From Candidatus Acidulidesulfobacter diazotrophicus (GTDB lineage Bacteria > SZUA-79 > Acidulodesulfobacterales > Acidulodesulfobacteraceae): a stretch of 64,000 nt of DNA. Positions 19,182 through 28,748 of the stretch are shown piece by piece (position 1 is the first letter of the stretch; each line of letters starts with the position of its first letter). The notes beneath the pieces are model-generated. The model was given only the letters and a program-made list of their open reading frames with translations, did no database searches and was not told where the DNA came from. The stretch is from positions 26,412 to 90,411 of the forward strand of contig SGBB01000007.1 in the NCBI GenBank assembly GCA_004195025.1, read 5' to 3'. A program made the position numbers and the translations under genes.

Positions 19182-19278
19182 AGAATATTATATTCTAAAT
19201 CGGGATTTAGGTAATATTAAATCTAAAGTTTAATAAACAATTAAATTTAACAATATATTAAAATTAATAAAAAAAATT

Positions 19279-20109
19279 ATGAAAAATAGAAAACGGTTAA
19301 ATCAGACAAAAATTATATCTGTTACGAGCGGAAAGGGCGGAGTAGGTAAAACTAATCTCGTTTGTAATCTTGCCTATTGTTTTGCTTCTATGGGTAAAAA
19401 AGTGATGATAATGGATGCAGATTTAAGTCTTGGAAATGTTTCCGTTGTTTTAGGGCTTGCACCTAAGTATAATATATCTAACGTATTATACGGAGATAAG
19501 CAGTTGAAAGATATTATTATTTCTGACAAAAACGGTATTTTAGTTTTGCCTGCTTCTTCAGGCATACCGGAATTATCTAATTTGACGGAAATGCAAAAAA
19601 TGACATTAATGACAAGATTCGGCGATTTGCTTTCGGATATTGACATGCTGCTTATTGATACAGGAGCGGGTATATCGTCAAATGTAATCTATTTTAATCT
19701 TGCCGCTGGCGAGATAATGGTAGTAATAACTCCAGAACCCACATCAATAACCGATGCATATGCTCTTATAAAAGTAATGAGCACTAAACATGGACAGAAG
19801 AATTTTTCTATCATTTTAAATATGGCAAAAAATGAAAAAGAAGCTAAAAGCATATATAAACACTTAAGTATTGTTGCCGATAAATTTCTTAAGGTTTCTT
19901 TAAGCTATGCAGGATTTATATTATATGACGACAATATTTCTAAATCCGTTATTATGCAAAAAACCGCAATGGAACTTTATCCTGAATCAAAATCGGCGTC
20001 ATGCTTTAAAAAATTGGCTTATGATATAATTTCTAAAAATGAAAATGATTATTCAGACGGAAATTTGCAATTTTTTTTTAATAATCTTTTTAAAAATGAA
20101 AGAAATTAA
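19279..20109 (+). CDS. flhG: MinD-like ATPase FlhG
   Basis: FlhG (YlxH/FleN) limits flagellar number. It is a deviant Walker A ATPase: VTSGKGGVGKTNLVCNLAYC at about residues 14-33, the switch motif MIMDADLSLGNVSVVLGL, the run LLIDTGAGISSNVIYFNL and VITPEPTSITDAYALIKVM, all typical of FlhG. The basic N-terminus MKNRKRLNQTK is short. At 276 residues it is family-sized. It is separated from flhF by the repeat region, so it may have its own promoter, and it is followed by fliA after 17 bases. Confidence 0.95.
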   Translation: MKNRKRLNQTKIISVTSGKGGVGKTNLVCNLAYCFASMGKKVMIMDADLSLGNVSVVLGLAPKYNISNVLYGDKQLKDIIISDKNGILVLPASSGIPELSNLTEMQKMTLMTRFGDLLSDIDMLLIDTGAGISSNVIYFNLAAGEIMVVITPEPTSITDAYALIKVMSTKHGQKNFSIILNMAKNEKEAKSIYKHLSIVADKFLKVSLSYAGFILYDDNISKSVIMQKTAMELYPESKSASCFKKLAYDIISKNENDYSDGNLQFFFNNLFKNERN

Positions 20110-20126
20110 AATATATTTTATCTTAT

Positions 20127-20843
20127 ATGATTATGATTAAATTAGACGATAAAGCAAAAAAACTTATAGAAGAAAACTTTAAATTAGTCAATAGCGTTGT
20201 CAATTTTATGACACTTAAATATCATGGGATTGTTGACAGAGACGATCTTATTGAATTTGGCATTGAAGGATTAATTGACGCCTCGGTAAAATATGACCAT
20301 TCCAAAAACGAAAACTTTAAACAATATGCCGTATCAAGAATTAAGGGTTCAATACTTGATGAAATAAGAAAATTAGACTACTTGACAAGAAATGCGAGAG
20401 AAGCATCAAATAAACTTGAAAAAATTTATACACATCTAGAACAAAAATTGGGCAGAATTCCCGAGGATTTTGAAGCAGCCGAAGAACTCGGTATAAATTT
20501 AAATGAATTCAACGAGTTAATGTATAAAATCAGAGGTTCTTCTTTTATTTCCAATATGGATTTTACAGGAGCGCCGAAAATAGGCAATGAAAATTTAGAG
20601 ACAATAGAAAGCAGTGACCCTGCAGCCTATGAAAATCTTATCGTTAATGAGAAAGAGAAAATTTTAAAAAAATATATTGATAATTTAGACGATATTGAAA
20701 AGAATGTATTAATGATGTATTATTATGATGAGCTTACTTTAAAAAATATCGGAAAAATTCTTAATTTGACCGAATCAAGAATATGTCAGATACATTCAAA
20801 AGCAATATTAAAATTAAGAACACAATTAAAATCAAATGAATAA
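20127..20843 (+). CDS. fliA: RNA polymerase sigma factor FliA (sigma-28)
   Basis: This sigma factor serves late flagellar genes and is held by FlgM. Region 2 shows DRDDLIEFGIEGLIDASVKY and YAVSRIKGSILDEIRKLDYL. Region 3 has KLGRIPEDFEAAEELGI. Region 4 ends with YYYDELTLKNIGKILNLTES and RICQIHSKAILKLR. At 238 residues it is family-sized. Position after flhG is the common flhF-flhG-fliA order. ATGs at 20127 and 20133 are both possible starts. It overlaps the HEAT-repeat gene by 8 bases. Confidence 0.95.
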   Translation: MIMIKLDDKAKKLIEENFKLVNSVVNFMTLKYHGIVDRDDLIEFGIEGLIDASVKYDHSKNENFKQYAVSRIKGSILDEIRKLDYLTRNAREASNKLEKIYTHLEQKLGRIPEDFEAAEELGINLNEFNELMYKIRGSSFISNMDFTGAPKIGNENLETIESSDPAAYENLIVNEKEKILKKYIDNLDDIEKNVLMMYYYDELTLKNIGKILNLTESRICQIHSKAILKLRTQLKSNE

Positions 20844-22923
20844 TATATTAGAAAAAATCAGTAAAATATCTTTAGAAAACAAATTTGAATTAATTTCAGA
20901 AATTGATAAAATACTTGAGCGTGATAACGAAGATGAATTAAATCAATTGACTGGATTATTTGACATCAATAATAATGCCGTTACAGAGATTGTATTTAAT
21001 GCGTTGTCGGGAACCCCCGGTTCTTTATTATTAAATAATATTTTATTTAAAATAATTACGGGAAATTATAATGTTAAAATGCGTTCTAACGCTTTTAATA
21101 TTATTAAAAATAAAGCAAAAATCAACGGAAATTTTTTAATAGATTATTGCGGCAATACCGATATAAAATATAAAATGTTTTTATCTGAATTATTAAGATT
21201 CGGTAATTTTACCCCCCGCAGCCTTCCTTCAGTTTGTCTAAGAAAATTTTGCGATGACGAAAATGAAATAGTCAGAGCAAATGCCGTAGAGTCTGTAGGT
21301 TTTTTAAAACTGAAACTTGTTCAAACATTAAAAAAAGCTTTAATAAACGGCACGTTTTTAGTTAAAGCTTCCGCAATATTTTCTCTGGGAGAATTAAAAA
21401 TAAAATCAACTACCGCAGATCTTAAATATGCGTTCTGGAGCAATAAAGACAATGTTATAAGAAAATTAATAATTGATTCTATAGCTAAAATAGACGGTGA
21501 AACAGGACTTGATTTTTTAATAGATATTGCAAGTTTAGATTCTGGAAACAAAAGAATTGATAAAATTTATTTGATTAAAAATATTTATAGAATATATTGC
21601 GAAAATTATAAAAATAAAAAAATACAAAATTATATTATAAAAAAAATACAAAATATAAACGCAAAAATAAATATTTTAAAATTAGAATTTTATGATGATA
21701 AATTAACCAAAGAAGCAATTTTATTTTATTTTTCTTTATCTAACCCAAAGAAATCTATTAAAATTTTTAATTTTTTAATGGAGTATCTCAATAAAAATTT
21801 AATAACTGCAGACAATAAAGAATATAAATATATTAAAGAATCTCTAAGAAAAGTTTCTTATCCTGTGTATATAAAAAAATATTTGGAATCTATAGGCTTT
21901 TCTTTTGAAACAAAGATCGCATCTTCAGGTATTTTTTTTAATTCTTACTCCATTTTGATTGAAATTTTGTCGGAAAATAGAAATTTCAACGAACTGTCGA
22001 AGCTTTTAAATTATTATAAAAATAAGAAAATGCCTGTTGAATTAAAAATTGCTTTGCTTAATTCATCTGCCTCTATAATTCATTACGGCGCTCCGAAACT
22101 TTCAAAATCAGTATTAAAAAATGCTTTGTTTTTATTAGATGACGTCAGCGGAGATGTTAGAAAAGCTGCTGCAGATTTAATAGGTCAATCAAAAAATATT
22201 AATTATACAAAAAATATTTACAATAAAGCAATAAACGAAAATTATTTAGATGTCTTAGATTCTTATATAAAAAATATTGTAAATTTAAGCAATAATAATA
22301 AAACTTATTTTAATTTTTTTGTAAATAATCTTAATTCAAATAATATTAAAATTATTGAAATATCGCTGCGTATTATTAAAAAATTTAAAATATCTTTAAA
22401 TAAACCTTTAAATAAAAAAGACACCGCAAATATATATGAGAAATTAAAAAAATTGTCGGGTTTCAAATCCGATAAGATTAAAATATTGCTCGCGTCGGTC
22501 ATAGGTAATCTTTCAAACAGTATCTTAGGTATGCTTCAGTATAAGGATGTGTTCTATGATATTTTAATTGATTTGCTTAAAAATAATAACAGCGAAGAAA
22601 TAAAATTTAATTCTTTAGAGTCATTGCTAAAATCAGGTTTTAAAGATTCTAACGTATTTTTTGAAACTATACAGCCACAAAACCGTTCAAATATGTTCAA
22701 ATTTAAAGTTATTGAACTTATCGGAAGACTAAAAGATGAAAAAAGTTTTGATAAATTAGTCGACTTTTTGCATAACTCCGATGATATTTTAATAAAAATA
22801 AGTATTTTAAAATCATTATATATTGTTGACGGGATAAGATCAAAATCCGTCATAAAAAATTATTTAACCGATAACAATGAAGATTTAAGAAACCTTGCAA
22901 AAGAGTTAATTGAATCTGATTAA
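20836..22923 (+). CDS. HEAT-repeat protein linked to the chemotaxis genes
   Basis: A 695-residue helical protein with no signal peptide or membrane segment. Repeated HEAT-like pairs can be seen, for example VRANAVESVGFLKLKLVQTL, VKASAIFSLGELKIKSTTAD, VRKAAADLIGQSKNINYTKN and LIKISILKSLYIVDGIRSKS. Such solenoids bind other proteins. It overlaps the end of fliA by 8 bases and precedes cheR, so it probably serves the flagellar or chemosensory apparatus. Similar HEAT proteins are found beside cheR in some deltaproteobacterial clusters, but no function can be assigned. Confidence 0.8.
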   Translation: MNNILEKISKISLENKFELISEIDKILERDNEDELNQLTGLFDINNNAVTEIVFNALSGTPGSLLLNNILFKIITGNYNVKMRSNAFNIIKNKAKINGNFLIDYCGNTDIKYKMFLSELLRFGNFTPRSLPSVCLRKFCDDENEIVRANAVESVGFLKLKLVQTLKKALINGTFLVKASAIFSLGELKIKSTTADLKYAFWSNKDNVIRKLIIDSIAKIDGETGLDFLIDIASLDSGNKRIDKIYLIKNIYRIYCENYKNKKIQNYIIKKIQNINAKINILKLEFYDDKLTKEAILFYFSLSNPKKSIKIFNFLMEYLNKNLITADNKEYKYIKESLRKVSYPVYIKKYLESIGFSFETKIASSGIFFNSYSILIEILSENRNFNELSKLLNYYKNKKMPVELKIALLNSSASIIHYGAPKLSKSVLKNALFLLDDVSGDVRKAAADLIGQSKNINYTKNIYNKAINENYLDVLDSYIKNIVNLSNNNKTYFNFFVNNLNSNNIKIIEISLRIIKKFKISLNKPLNKKDTANIYEKLKKLSGFKSDKIKILLASVIGNLSNSILGMLQYKDVFYDILIDLLKNNNSEEIKFNSLESLLKSGFKDSNVFFETIQPQNRSNMFKFKVIELIGRLKDEKSFDKLVDFLHNSDDILIKISILKSLYIVDGIRSKSVIKNYLTDNNEDLRNLAKELIESD

Positions 22924-22998
22924 ATAAATAGAATACTGGATTCCTGCTTTCGCAGGAATGACATTCGTTGCAAAAGAGTTAATTGAATCTGATTAAAT
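22895..22998 (+). repeat. 31-bp direct duplication flanking a palindromic repeat, period 73 bp
   Basis: The 31 bases beginning ttgcaaaagagttaattgaa at 22895-22925 contain the end and stop codon of the HEAT gene. They recur exactly at 22968-22998. The 42 bases between contain tggattcctgctttcgcagg and aatgac, the palindrome shared with the MITE-like element. This looks like an insertion that duplicated its long target. Confidence 0.9.
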
Positions 22999-23092
22999 TT
23001 AAATAAATAATAACAATAACAGAAGCGTAAACTTATATTATAATATTCTTTTTCATAGTATTATATTCTAATATCATAAATTATTATAAATA

Positions 23093-23962
23093 ATGCAAAA
23101 TACTTCAAATATAGATTTCAGCGATGAAACTTTTTATAAGATTAGAGATCTTATATATCAGCTCACGGGAATATTTTATAATGAGCAAAAAAAATATTTA
23201 ATAGAAACTAGATTGTCAAAAAGATTAACAGATCTTAATTTAACAAATTATGAAGATTATTTTTATCTTCTTAAATATTCTGCAAAACAATCTGACGAAA
23301 TAAAAGAGTTGTTTAACAGTATAACCACAAATGAAACGAGTTTTTTTAGAGATATTCCTCAATTAAAAGTTTTTGAAGATAATGTTTTAAGGGAAATATT
23401 GGAAAAAATTAAAATTAAAGAACAGTCCGCAAATTATTCAAAAAAAATAAGAATATGGAGCGCAGGATGTTCTACAGGAGAAGAGCCTTTTACGCTGGCG
23501 ATTATAATTATGGAGCATCTAAGTGAAATTCCGGCAGGCTTCAGTTTTGAAATTATCGGTTCGGATATTAGCGAAAATGTCTTGTCTTCCGCAAGAAAAG
23601 GAATATATAATAGTTATACGCTAAGAAATACTGATTTAAAATTGATAGAAAAATATTTTGACAAAATAGACAATGAACAATTTCAGGTTAAAAGCAATAT
23701 TAAAAATATGGTGAGTTTTTATAATATTAACTTAATACATTCTGATTCCATAAAAAAATTAGGGAATTTTGATATAATATTTTGCAGAAATGTAATAATA
23801 TATTTTAATAATGATTCAAAGAAAGTTGTTATATCAAATTTATATGACGCTTTAAAAAATAGCGCATATTTATTTTTAGGACATTCAGAATCTTTACACT
23901 TTATTTCAAGTTCATTTAAATTGGTCGGTTTCGGGAAAACTCCACTTTATATAAAAGAATGA
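23093..23962 (+). CDS. cheR: Chemotaxis protein methyltransferase CheR
   Basis: CheR methylates glutamates of chemoreceptors using S-adenosylmethionine. The N-terminal helical domain (1-85) is followed by SITTNETSFFRDIPQLKVFE, the SAM site RIWSAGCSTGEEPFTLAIII, the segment GSDISENVLSSARKGIYNSY and FDIIFCRNVIIYFN, all family hallmarks. It has 289 residues and no C-terminal TPR domain or pentapeptide-binding extension is obvious. It opens the chemotaxis block. Confidence 0.95.
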   Translation: MQNTSNIDFSDETFYKIRDLIYQLTGIFYNEQKKYLIETRLSKRLTDLNLTNYEDYFYLLKYSAKQSDEIKELFNSITTNETSFFRDIPQLKVFEDNVLREILEKIKIKEQSANYSKKIRIWSAGCSTGEEPFTLAIIIMEHLSEIPAGFSFEIIGSDISENVLSSARKGIYNSYTLRNTDLKLIEKYFDKIDNEQFQVKSNIKNMVSFYNINLIHSDSIKKLGNFDIIFCRNVIIYFNNDSKKVVISNLYDALKNSAYLFLGHSESLHFISSSFKLVGFGKTPLYIKE

Positions 23963-23979
23963 TTAATAATTAGAAAATT

Positions 23980-24378
23980 ATGAAAATATTGAAAAACCAA
24001 AATTTTAATAAAAGTTTGAAAGCTAAAACTATTCTTATAGTTGAAGATTCTATAGTAGTTATTAAGCTGCTGTCTTTATCTTTTGCTAAAGAAGGTTTTA
24101 GAGTACTGACGGCGGAAGACGGATTTGAAGCATTAGAGATTGCTATTAAAAACGATATAGATTTAATTATTACCGATCTTAATATGCCTCAGATGGACGG
24201 TATTACGCTTTTAAAAAATTTAAAAGAAAATGAAGATACTAAAAACATTCCGGTGATTCTTATGTCTTCAATGGAACCAAAGGAAGATGAACTTAAAAAC
24301 AGTTACGCATTTTTGCAAAAACCTTTTAAGGAATCAGATTTATTGAAGATTTCTAAAAAAGCTTTAAATATTGATTGA
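23980..24378 (+). CDS. Single-domain response regulator
   Basis: A 132-residue receiver domain: acidic pair in ILIVEDSI, phospho-accepting Asp in LIITDLNMPQMDGITLLKNL, Ser in ILMSSME and the conserved LysPro in LQKPF. The first 15 residues are a short basic extension. It lies 17 bases after cheR. It could be a second CheY or a phosphate sink for CheA, and the sequence alone does not decide this. Confidence 0.85.
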   Translation: MKILKNQNFNKSLKAKTILIVEDSIVVIKLLSLSFAKEGFRVLTAEDGFEALEIAIKNDIDLIITDLNMPQMDGITLLKNLKENEDTKNIPVILMSSMEPKEDELKNSYAFLQKPFKESDLLKISKKALNID

Positions 24379-24435
24379 TTATATTAATATTTTGTTATAA
24401 TATTTTAAAATATATATTTTTTGTTTATTATATTT

Positions 24436-24480
24436 TAATGCATTGCGGTATATTTAACAATCTCTATCGGCAATTTTGGG
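24436..24480 (+). repeat. Right-end fragment of the MITE-like element
   Basis: The sequence from taatgcattgcggtatattt to ctatcggcaattttggg is identical in type to the right end of the complete copy at 7802-8035. No left end is present. The rest of the 24379-24587 spacer is AT-rich. Confidence 0.8.
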
Positions 24481-24587
24481 ATTATAAGTTATATTGCTAA
24501 TTTTTAAAAATAGTATATTATTACAGAATATTTTGTTTTATTTTTTAAAAGTTTAAAATTGTAAAAAATCTTAAGGGGTTGAAACTT

Positions 24588-24971
24588 ATGGCTTTGGATT
24601 TATCAATGAAGATTCTGGTTGTGGACGATTTTTCAACAATGAGAAGAATAATAAAAAATATATTAAAACAGATAGGATTTACCGATATTGACGAAGCAGA
24701 AAACGGACAGGTAGCTCTTTCAAAAATAAATGATAATAACTATGATTTAGTTGTATCTGATTGGAATATGCCTGAGATGACAGGCATAGAACTTTTAAAA
24801 GCAGTCAGGGCAAATGAAGCGATAAAAGATACTCCGTTTTTAATGGTTACGGCTGAAGCAAAAAAAGAAAATGTAGTGGAGGCAGTTAAAGCCGGCGTTA
24901 ATAATTATATTGTCAAACCCTTTACCGCCGAAGTGCTTCAAGAAAAAATAGAAAAAATATTTCCTGATTAA
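24588..24971 (+). CDS. cheY: Chemotaxis response regulator CheY
   Basis: CheY-P binds FliM to change motor direction. The 127-residue protein matches CheY closely: MKILVVDDFSTMRRIIKNIL, the phosphorylation site LVVSDWNMPEMTG, MVTAEAKKENVVEAVKAGV and NNYIVKPF. The true start is ATG 24588, which has an AAGGGG ribosome binding site at 24573-24578; an upstream in-frame TTG at 24579 overlaps that site. It precedes cheA. Confidence 0.95.
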   Translation: MALDLSMKILVVDDFSTMRRIIKNILKQIGFTDIDEAENGQVALSKINDNNYDLVVSDWNMPEMTGIELLKAVRANEAIKDTPFLMVTAEAKKENVVEAVKAGVNNYIVKPFTAEVLQEKIEKIFPD

Positions 24972-25040
24972 ACGACTTTATTTTGCCGTAATTATAATTA
25001 ATATAATTAATTTTAATTCTTAATTTTTTTGAGGTTATAT

Positions 25041-27311
25041 ATGATTGACGATTCAATGAAAGAAATTATAAACGATTTCGTTCAAGAAGCGTTAGAATTG
25101 CTTGATACCTTAAGCGAAAATTTTATTGAGCTGGAAAAAAATCCCGAAGATAAAGAACTTTTAAATACCATTTTTAGAGCAGCCCATACGATTAAAGGTT
25201 CGGCAGGATTTCTCGGTTTTCAGAATCTTGTTGAACTTGCGCATAGCGCCGAAAATATTTTAAACAAATTAAGACAGGGTGAAATTAAACTAACATCGGA
25301 CATGATGGATTATCTGCTTAAAACTATGGATATTTTAACGCTTATGATTAGAAATATTAATGATACCGGCGAAGAAGGAAATTTTGACAACGCCGAAATT
25401 ATTAATAAGCTTAATATGCTTGCATTAGATGAAGGCGGAGCCGGCAATACAGCTGCAGCTGCCGAACTGAATACTGCGGCAGAAGATATTGAAAAAAAAG
25501 CGGAGGCAGAAGCACAAATAAAAATTCAAGAACAAAATGAAGAAAAGGCTAAAAAAAAAGAAAACCATGAAGATAAAGATAATAAAATTGAAGAAATAAA
25601 ACTTGAAGAACCTTTAAATCCGACCAATAAGGCAAATAATGAAAAACATCCTAAGCGAAAAGTTAGAAATCTCGGAGATATTTTATTAGAAGATAATTTA
25701 ATGTCATCCGACGAGCTTTCTCAAATATTAAAAGAAAAAGAGAAAGAAGAAAAAAAAATAGAATCTATAGAAATAGATTCTATTTCTAATATAGCCAATA
25801 TGGAAGGAACTGCCGGCGGTAAGGAAGATAATAATGAGAAAGAAGAAAAAACTCAGGAGATAGAAACTTATTCTGATGCCGATATTAAAGAAGAAAATAT
25901 TATTAATAAAACTAATAATCATGAAGATTCAAATAAAACTGTAAAATTAAATGATTCGGAGAAACAAACTCCGCCTCTGCATCTGTCTCCGCCGTCTATT
26001 CCTGCCGAATCTAAAAAAACTGATTCAGCGGCTCAGGTATTGTCTAATATCGTTCCTCCTCAGCCTCAAATGCATCCGACTGTTTCCGTGTCTGCGGAAA
26101 CTACTATAAGAGTAGATGTTGAAAGATTAGATAATGTCATGAATTTAGTCGGTGAATTGGTGTTGTCTCGAAATAGAATATTTAATATAGCTTCAAAATT
26201 AGAATTTAAATATCCTGAAGATGAATTCACAGAAAGCTTAATACAGGTTGTTTCTAATTTAAATCTTATAACTACGGATTTACAGCTTGCGGTTATGAGA
26301 ACAAGAATGCAGCCCGTTAAAAAAGTATTTAGCAAATTTCCCAGAATGGTTAGAGATTTATCTAAAGAATTAGGAAAAGAAATAGAATTAAATATAGCGG
26401 GAGAAGAGACGGAACTAGATAAATCGGTAATTGAAGAAATAGGCGATCCGCTTGTTCATCTTATAAGAAATAGTATAGACCACGGCATAGAAATGCCTGA
26501 AGATAGAATTAAAGCAGGAAAACCGAAAGCAGGTTCAATTAAATTGTCGGCTGAACATGAAGGAAATTATATTATCATAGAAGTTTCGGACGACGGTAAA
26601 GGTATGGACCCGAATATTTTAAGAAAAAAAGCCATTGAAAAAGGGTTGATTGACGAAAAAACAGCTTTTAGTATTTCTGATAAAGATGCGTTAAGTCTTA
26701 TTTTTGCTCCGGGTTTCAGCACGAAAGACAAAGTTACCGAAATTTCAGGCAGAGGCGTCGGAATGGATGTTGTAAAAACTAACATTCAAAAACTTAACGG
26801 CATTATAGATATTGAATCTGAAAAAGGCAAAGGTTCTGATATTATTCTCAAACTTCCTTTAACCGTTGCAATAATCCAGACGCTAATAATAGGAATAGAA
26901 GACGAAATATTTGCAATTCCTTTAAATTCGGTTGTAGAAACTTTAAGGATATCTGAATCGTCAATACAAACTATAGATAATCACGAAGTAATCAATTTAA
27001 GAAAATCTGTTTTGTCTTTATTGCGCTTAAGCGAAGAATTCGGTATTGAAAGCGCATCCGGAAGCGTATCTGAAGGTAAGACAAAAGTTTTGTCAAATAA
27101 AGAAGTATATGTGGTTGTCGTCGCTCTTGCAGAAAAAAGAATAGGTATAGTAGTAGATACTCTTTACGGGCAGGAAGAGGTAGTTATAAAATCTTTAGGA
27201 GACTATCAATTTGGCTACAAAGGCATATCGGGAGCGACTATTACAGGCGACGGAAAAGTAGTTCTTATCATGGACATTGCTTCAATGATTGATATTTTAC
27301 AAAAAAGGTAA
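25041..27311 (+). CDS. cheA: Chemotaxis histidine kinase CheA
   Basis: CheA phosphorylates CheY and CheB. The P1 HPt domain carries the phospho-accepting His49 in AAHTIKGSAGFLGFQ. A charged linker of about 200 residues follows (130-340, Glu/Lys/Asn-rich) with no clear CheY-binding P2 domain. Dimerisation P3 (TIRVDVERLDNVMNLVGELV), ATPase P4 (HLIRNSIDHGIEMPEDR, SDDGKGMD, GRGVGMDVVKTNIQKLNG) and the CheW-like P5 domain (LPLTVAIIQTLIIGIEDEIF) complete it. I use ATG 25041 with GAGG at 25031-25034, not the TTG at 25029. Length 756 residues. Confidence 0.96.
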   Translation: MIDDSMKEIINDFVQEALELLDTLSENFIELEKNPEDKELLNTIFRAAHTIKGSAGFLGFQNLVELAHSAENILNKLRQGEIKLTSDMMDYLLKTMDILTLMIRNINDTGEEGNFDNAEIINKLNMLALDEGGAGNTAAAAELNTAAEDIEKKAEAEAQIKIQEQNEEKAKKKENHEDKDNKIEEIKLEEPLNPTNKANNEKHPKRKVRNLGDILLEDNLMSSDELSQILKEKEKEEKKIESIEIDSISNIANMEGTAGGKEDNNEKEEKTQEIETYSDADIKEENIINKTNNHEDSNKTVKLNDSEKQTPPLHLSPPSIPAESKKTDSAAQVLSNIVPPQPQMHPTVSVSAETTIRVDVERLDNVMNLVGELVLSRNRIFNIASKLEFKYPEDEFTESLIQVVSNLNLITTDLQLAVMRTRMQPVKKVFSKFPRMVRDLSKELGKEIELNIAGEETELDKSVIEEIGDPLVHLIRNSIDHGIEMPEDRIKAGKPKAGSIKLSAEHEGNYIIIEVSDDGKGMDPNILRKKAIEKGLIDEKTAFSISDKDALSLIFAPGFSTKDKVTEISGRGVGMDVVKTNIQKLNGIIDIESEKGKGSDIILKLPLTVAIIQTLIIGIEDEIFAIPLNSVVETLRISESSIQTIDNHEVINLRKSVLSLLRLSEEFGIESASGSVSEGKTKVLSNKEVYVVVVALAEKRIGIVVDTLYGQEEVVIKSLGDYQFGYKGISGATITGDGKVVLIMDIASMIDILQKR

Positions 27312-27327
27312 TTTTAATATTTATAAA

Positions 27328-27377
27328 AAATTGCAAAATTCTCTTCTTCTTAATGGAAATAGGAAGTTTTGCAATTT
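27328..27377. terminator. Hairpin between cheA and cheB
   Basis: An 11-base perfect inverted repeat, AAATTGCAAAA (27328-27338) and TTTTGCAATTT (27367-27377), encloses an inner partial pairing of cttctt with aggaag. It has no long T tract, so it may be an attenuator or an mRNA-stabilising structure between the two genes. Confidence 0.45.
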
Positions 27378-27418
27378 GTTAAAAAATAGTTCATTTTATG
27401 TTCGGAGGATTTAGTTAG

Positions 27419-28588
27419 ATGCCTGAAAAAATTATAAGAGTTCTTATTGTTGACGATTCCGCATTTATGCGAAGGGCAATATCTTCTTTACTAGAAGATG
27501 AACACGATATAAATGTTATAGGTCAGGCAAAAGACGGGGAGGATGCCGTCAAACAGGTAGCAGATCTTAAACCTGATATTGTCACAATGGATATTGAAAT
27601 GCCTAAAATGGACGGGCTGACGGCTCTTAAAATTATAATGGAAAAAAATCCATTGCCTGTGATTATGTTGAGTTCGCTTACCGAAGAAGGAGCTAAAGCT
27701 ACACTGGATGCATTAGATTACGGCGCTGCAGATTATATACCTAAAAATCTTTCAAATGTTTCATTAAATATTATAAAAATTAAGGATGATTTAATTTCAA
27801 AAATAAGAGCGATTACTGCCAATAAAATTATTTATGGGGCTAAATCTGTTAGACCGTCATTTGAAAATAACGAACAAATTATATATGAAATAAATAAAAA
27901 TAAAATACAAAATGGCGATAATTCAGGTAAAACATTATATAATAACAATATTAATTTAAATCATAAATCATATTCAAAAAAAGAGATAGTAGCTATCGGC
28001 TCTTCTACGGGCGGTCCGAAAGCTTTGCAGGAAGTTATACCATTACTTCCTGCCGATTTTCCGATTCCGTTACTGTTAGTTCAACATATGCCTAAAGCTT
28101 TTACAGGTCCGTTTGCTCAAAGGCTGTCAAGTATTTCGCATATAAAAGTAATAGAAGCTGCGGGGGATGAAATTGTTAAACCTGGAATAGCTTATCTTGC
28201 TCCCGGAGATAAGCATCTCAGTGTTAAAAAAGATGTAAGAGACGGAAGTATGAGAATATTTGTTTCCGAAGAGCCTAAATATCTTATTAATAGACCGTCC
28301 GTTACGGTAATGATGAAATCCGTAGCAGTAGAATATCATGAAAAATCTATTGCCGTGATACTGACGGGTATGGGTTCGGACGGATTAGACGGAATGGCTG
28401 CTATAAAAAAATACGGCGGCAGCACTATTGCTCAGAATGAAGCTACATGTGTTGTTTACGGTATGCCTAAGGCAGTAGTCGATGCAGGTATTGTAGATAA
28501 AGTTCTTCCTATATATAAAATAGCGGAAGAAATTATAAAAGAAAGCAATTGGTCGATTAATAATCACACAGCTGAAAACATTGATTAG
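27419..28588 (+). CDS. cheB: Chemotaxis methylesterase CheB
   Basis: CheB removes methyl groups from receptors and deamidates glutamines. The receiver domain has VDDSAFMRRAISSLLEDE and phospho-Asp58 in VTMDIEMPKMDGLTAL. The C-terminal esterase has the catalytic Ser196 in IGSSTGGPKALQEV, QHMPKAFTGPFAQRL, LAPGDKHL and ILTGMGSDGLDGMAAIKKYG. The 389-residue length is normal. A GGAGG ribosome binding site precedes ATG. No CheD gene is seen in the window. Confidence 0.96.
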   Translation: MPEKIIRVLIVDDSAFMRRAISSLLEDEHDINVIGQAKDGEDAVKQVADLKPDIVTMDIEMPKMDGLTALKIIMEKNPLPVIMLSSLTEEGAKATLDALDYGAADYIPKNLSNVSLNIIKIKDDLISKIRAITANKIIYGAKSVRPSFENNEQIIYEINKNKIQNGDNSGKTLYNNNINLNHKSYSKKEIVAIGSSTGGPKALQEVIPLLPADFPIPLLLVQHMPKAFTGPFAQRLSSISHIKVIEAAGDEIVKPGIAYLAPGDKHLSVKKDVRDGSMRIFVSEEPKYLINRPSVTVMMKSVAVEYHEKSIAVILTGMGSDGLDGMAAIKKYGGSTIAQNEATCVVYGMPKAVVDAGIVDKVLPIYKIAEEIIKESNWSINNHTAENID

Positions 28589-28599
28589 AATCGGCAGAA

Positions 28600-28698
28600 A
28601 AAAAGGTCGGATTAATTACTTTCCGTATATTTGTTTAATATGATATATGATATTATTACGATATATTGAGACGGAAAAAATCTGACTCCACTTTTTTT
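28600..28698 (+). terminator. Long imperfect hairpin with T tract after cheB
   Basis: AAAAAGGTCGGATT and CTTTCCGT on the left pair imperfectly with ACGGAAAAAATCTGACTCC on the right, followed by seven T at 28692-28698. This would end the cheA-cheB transcript and leave cheW with its own promoter or read-through. Confidence 0.45.
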
Positions 28699-28748
28699 AA
28701 TAAATATAAATATAAATATAAATATATTATCTTAGGAGGTTTATTTTT

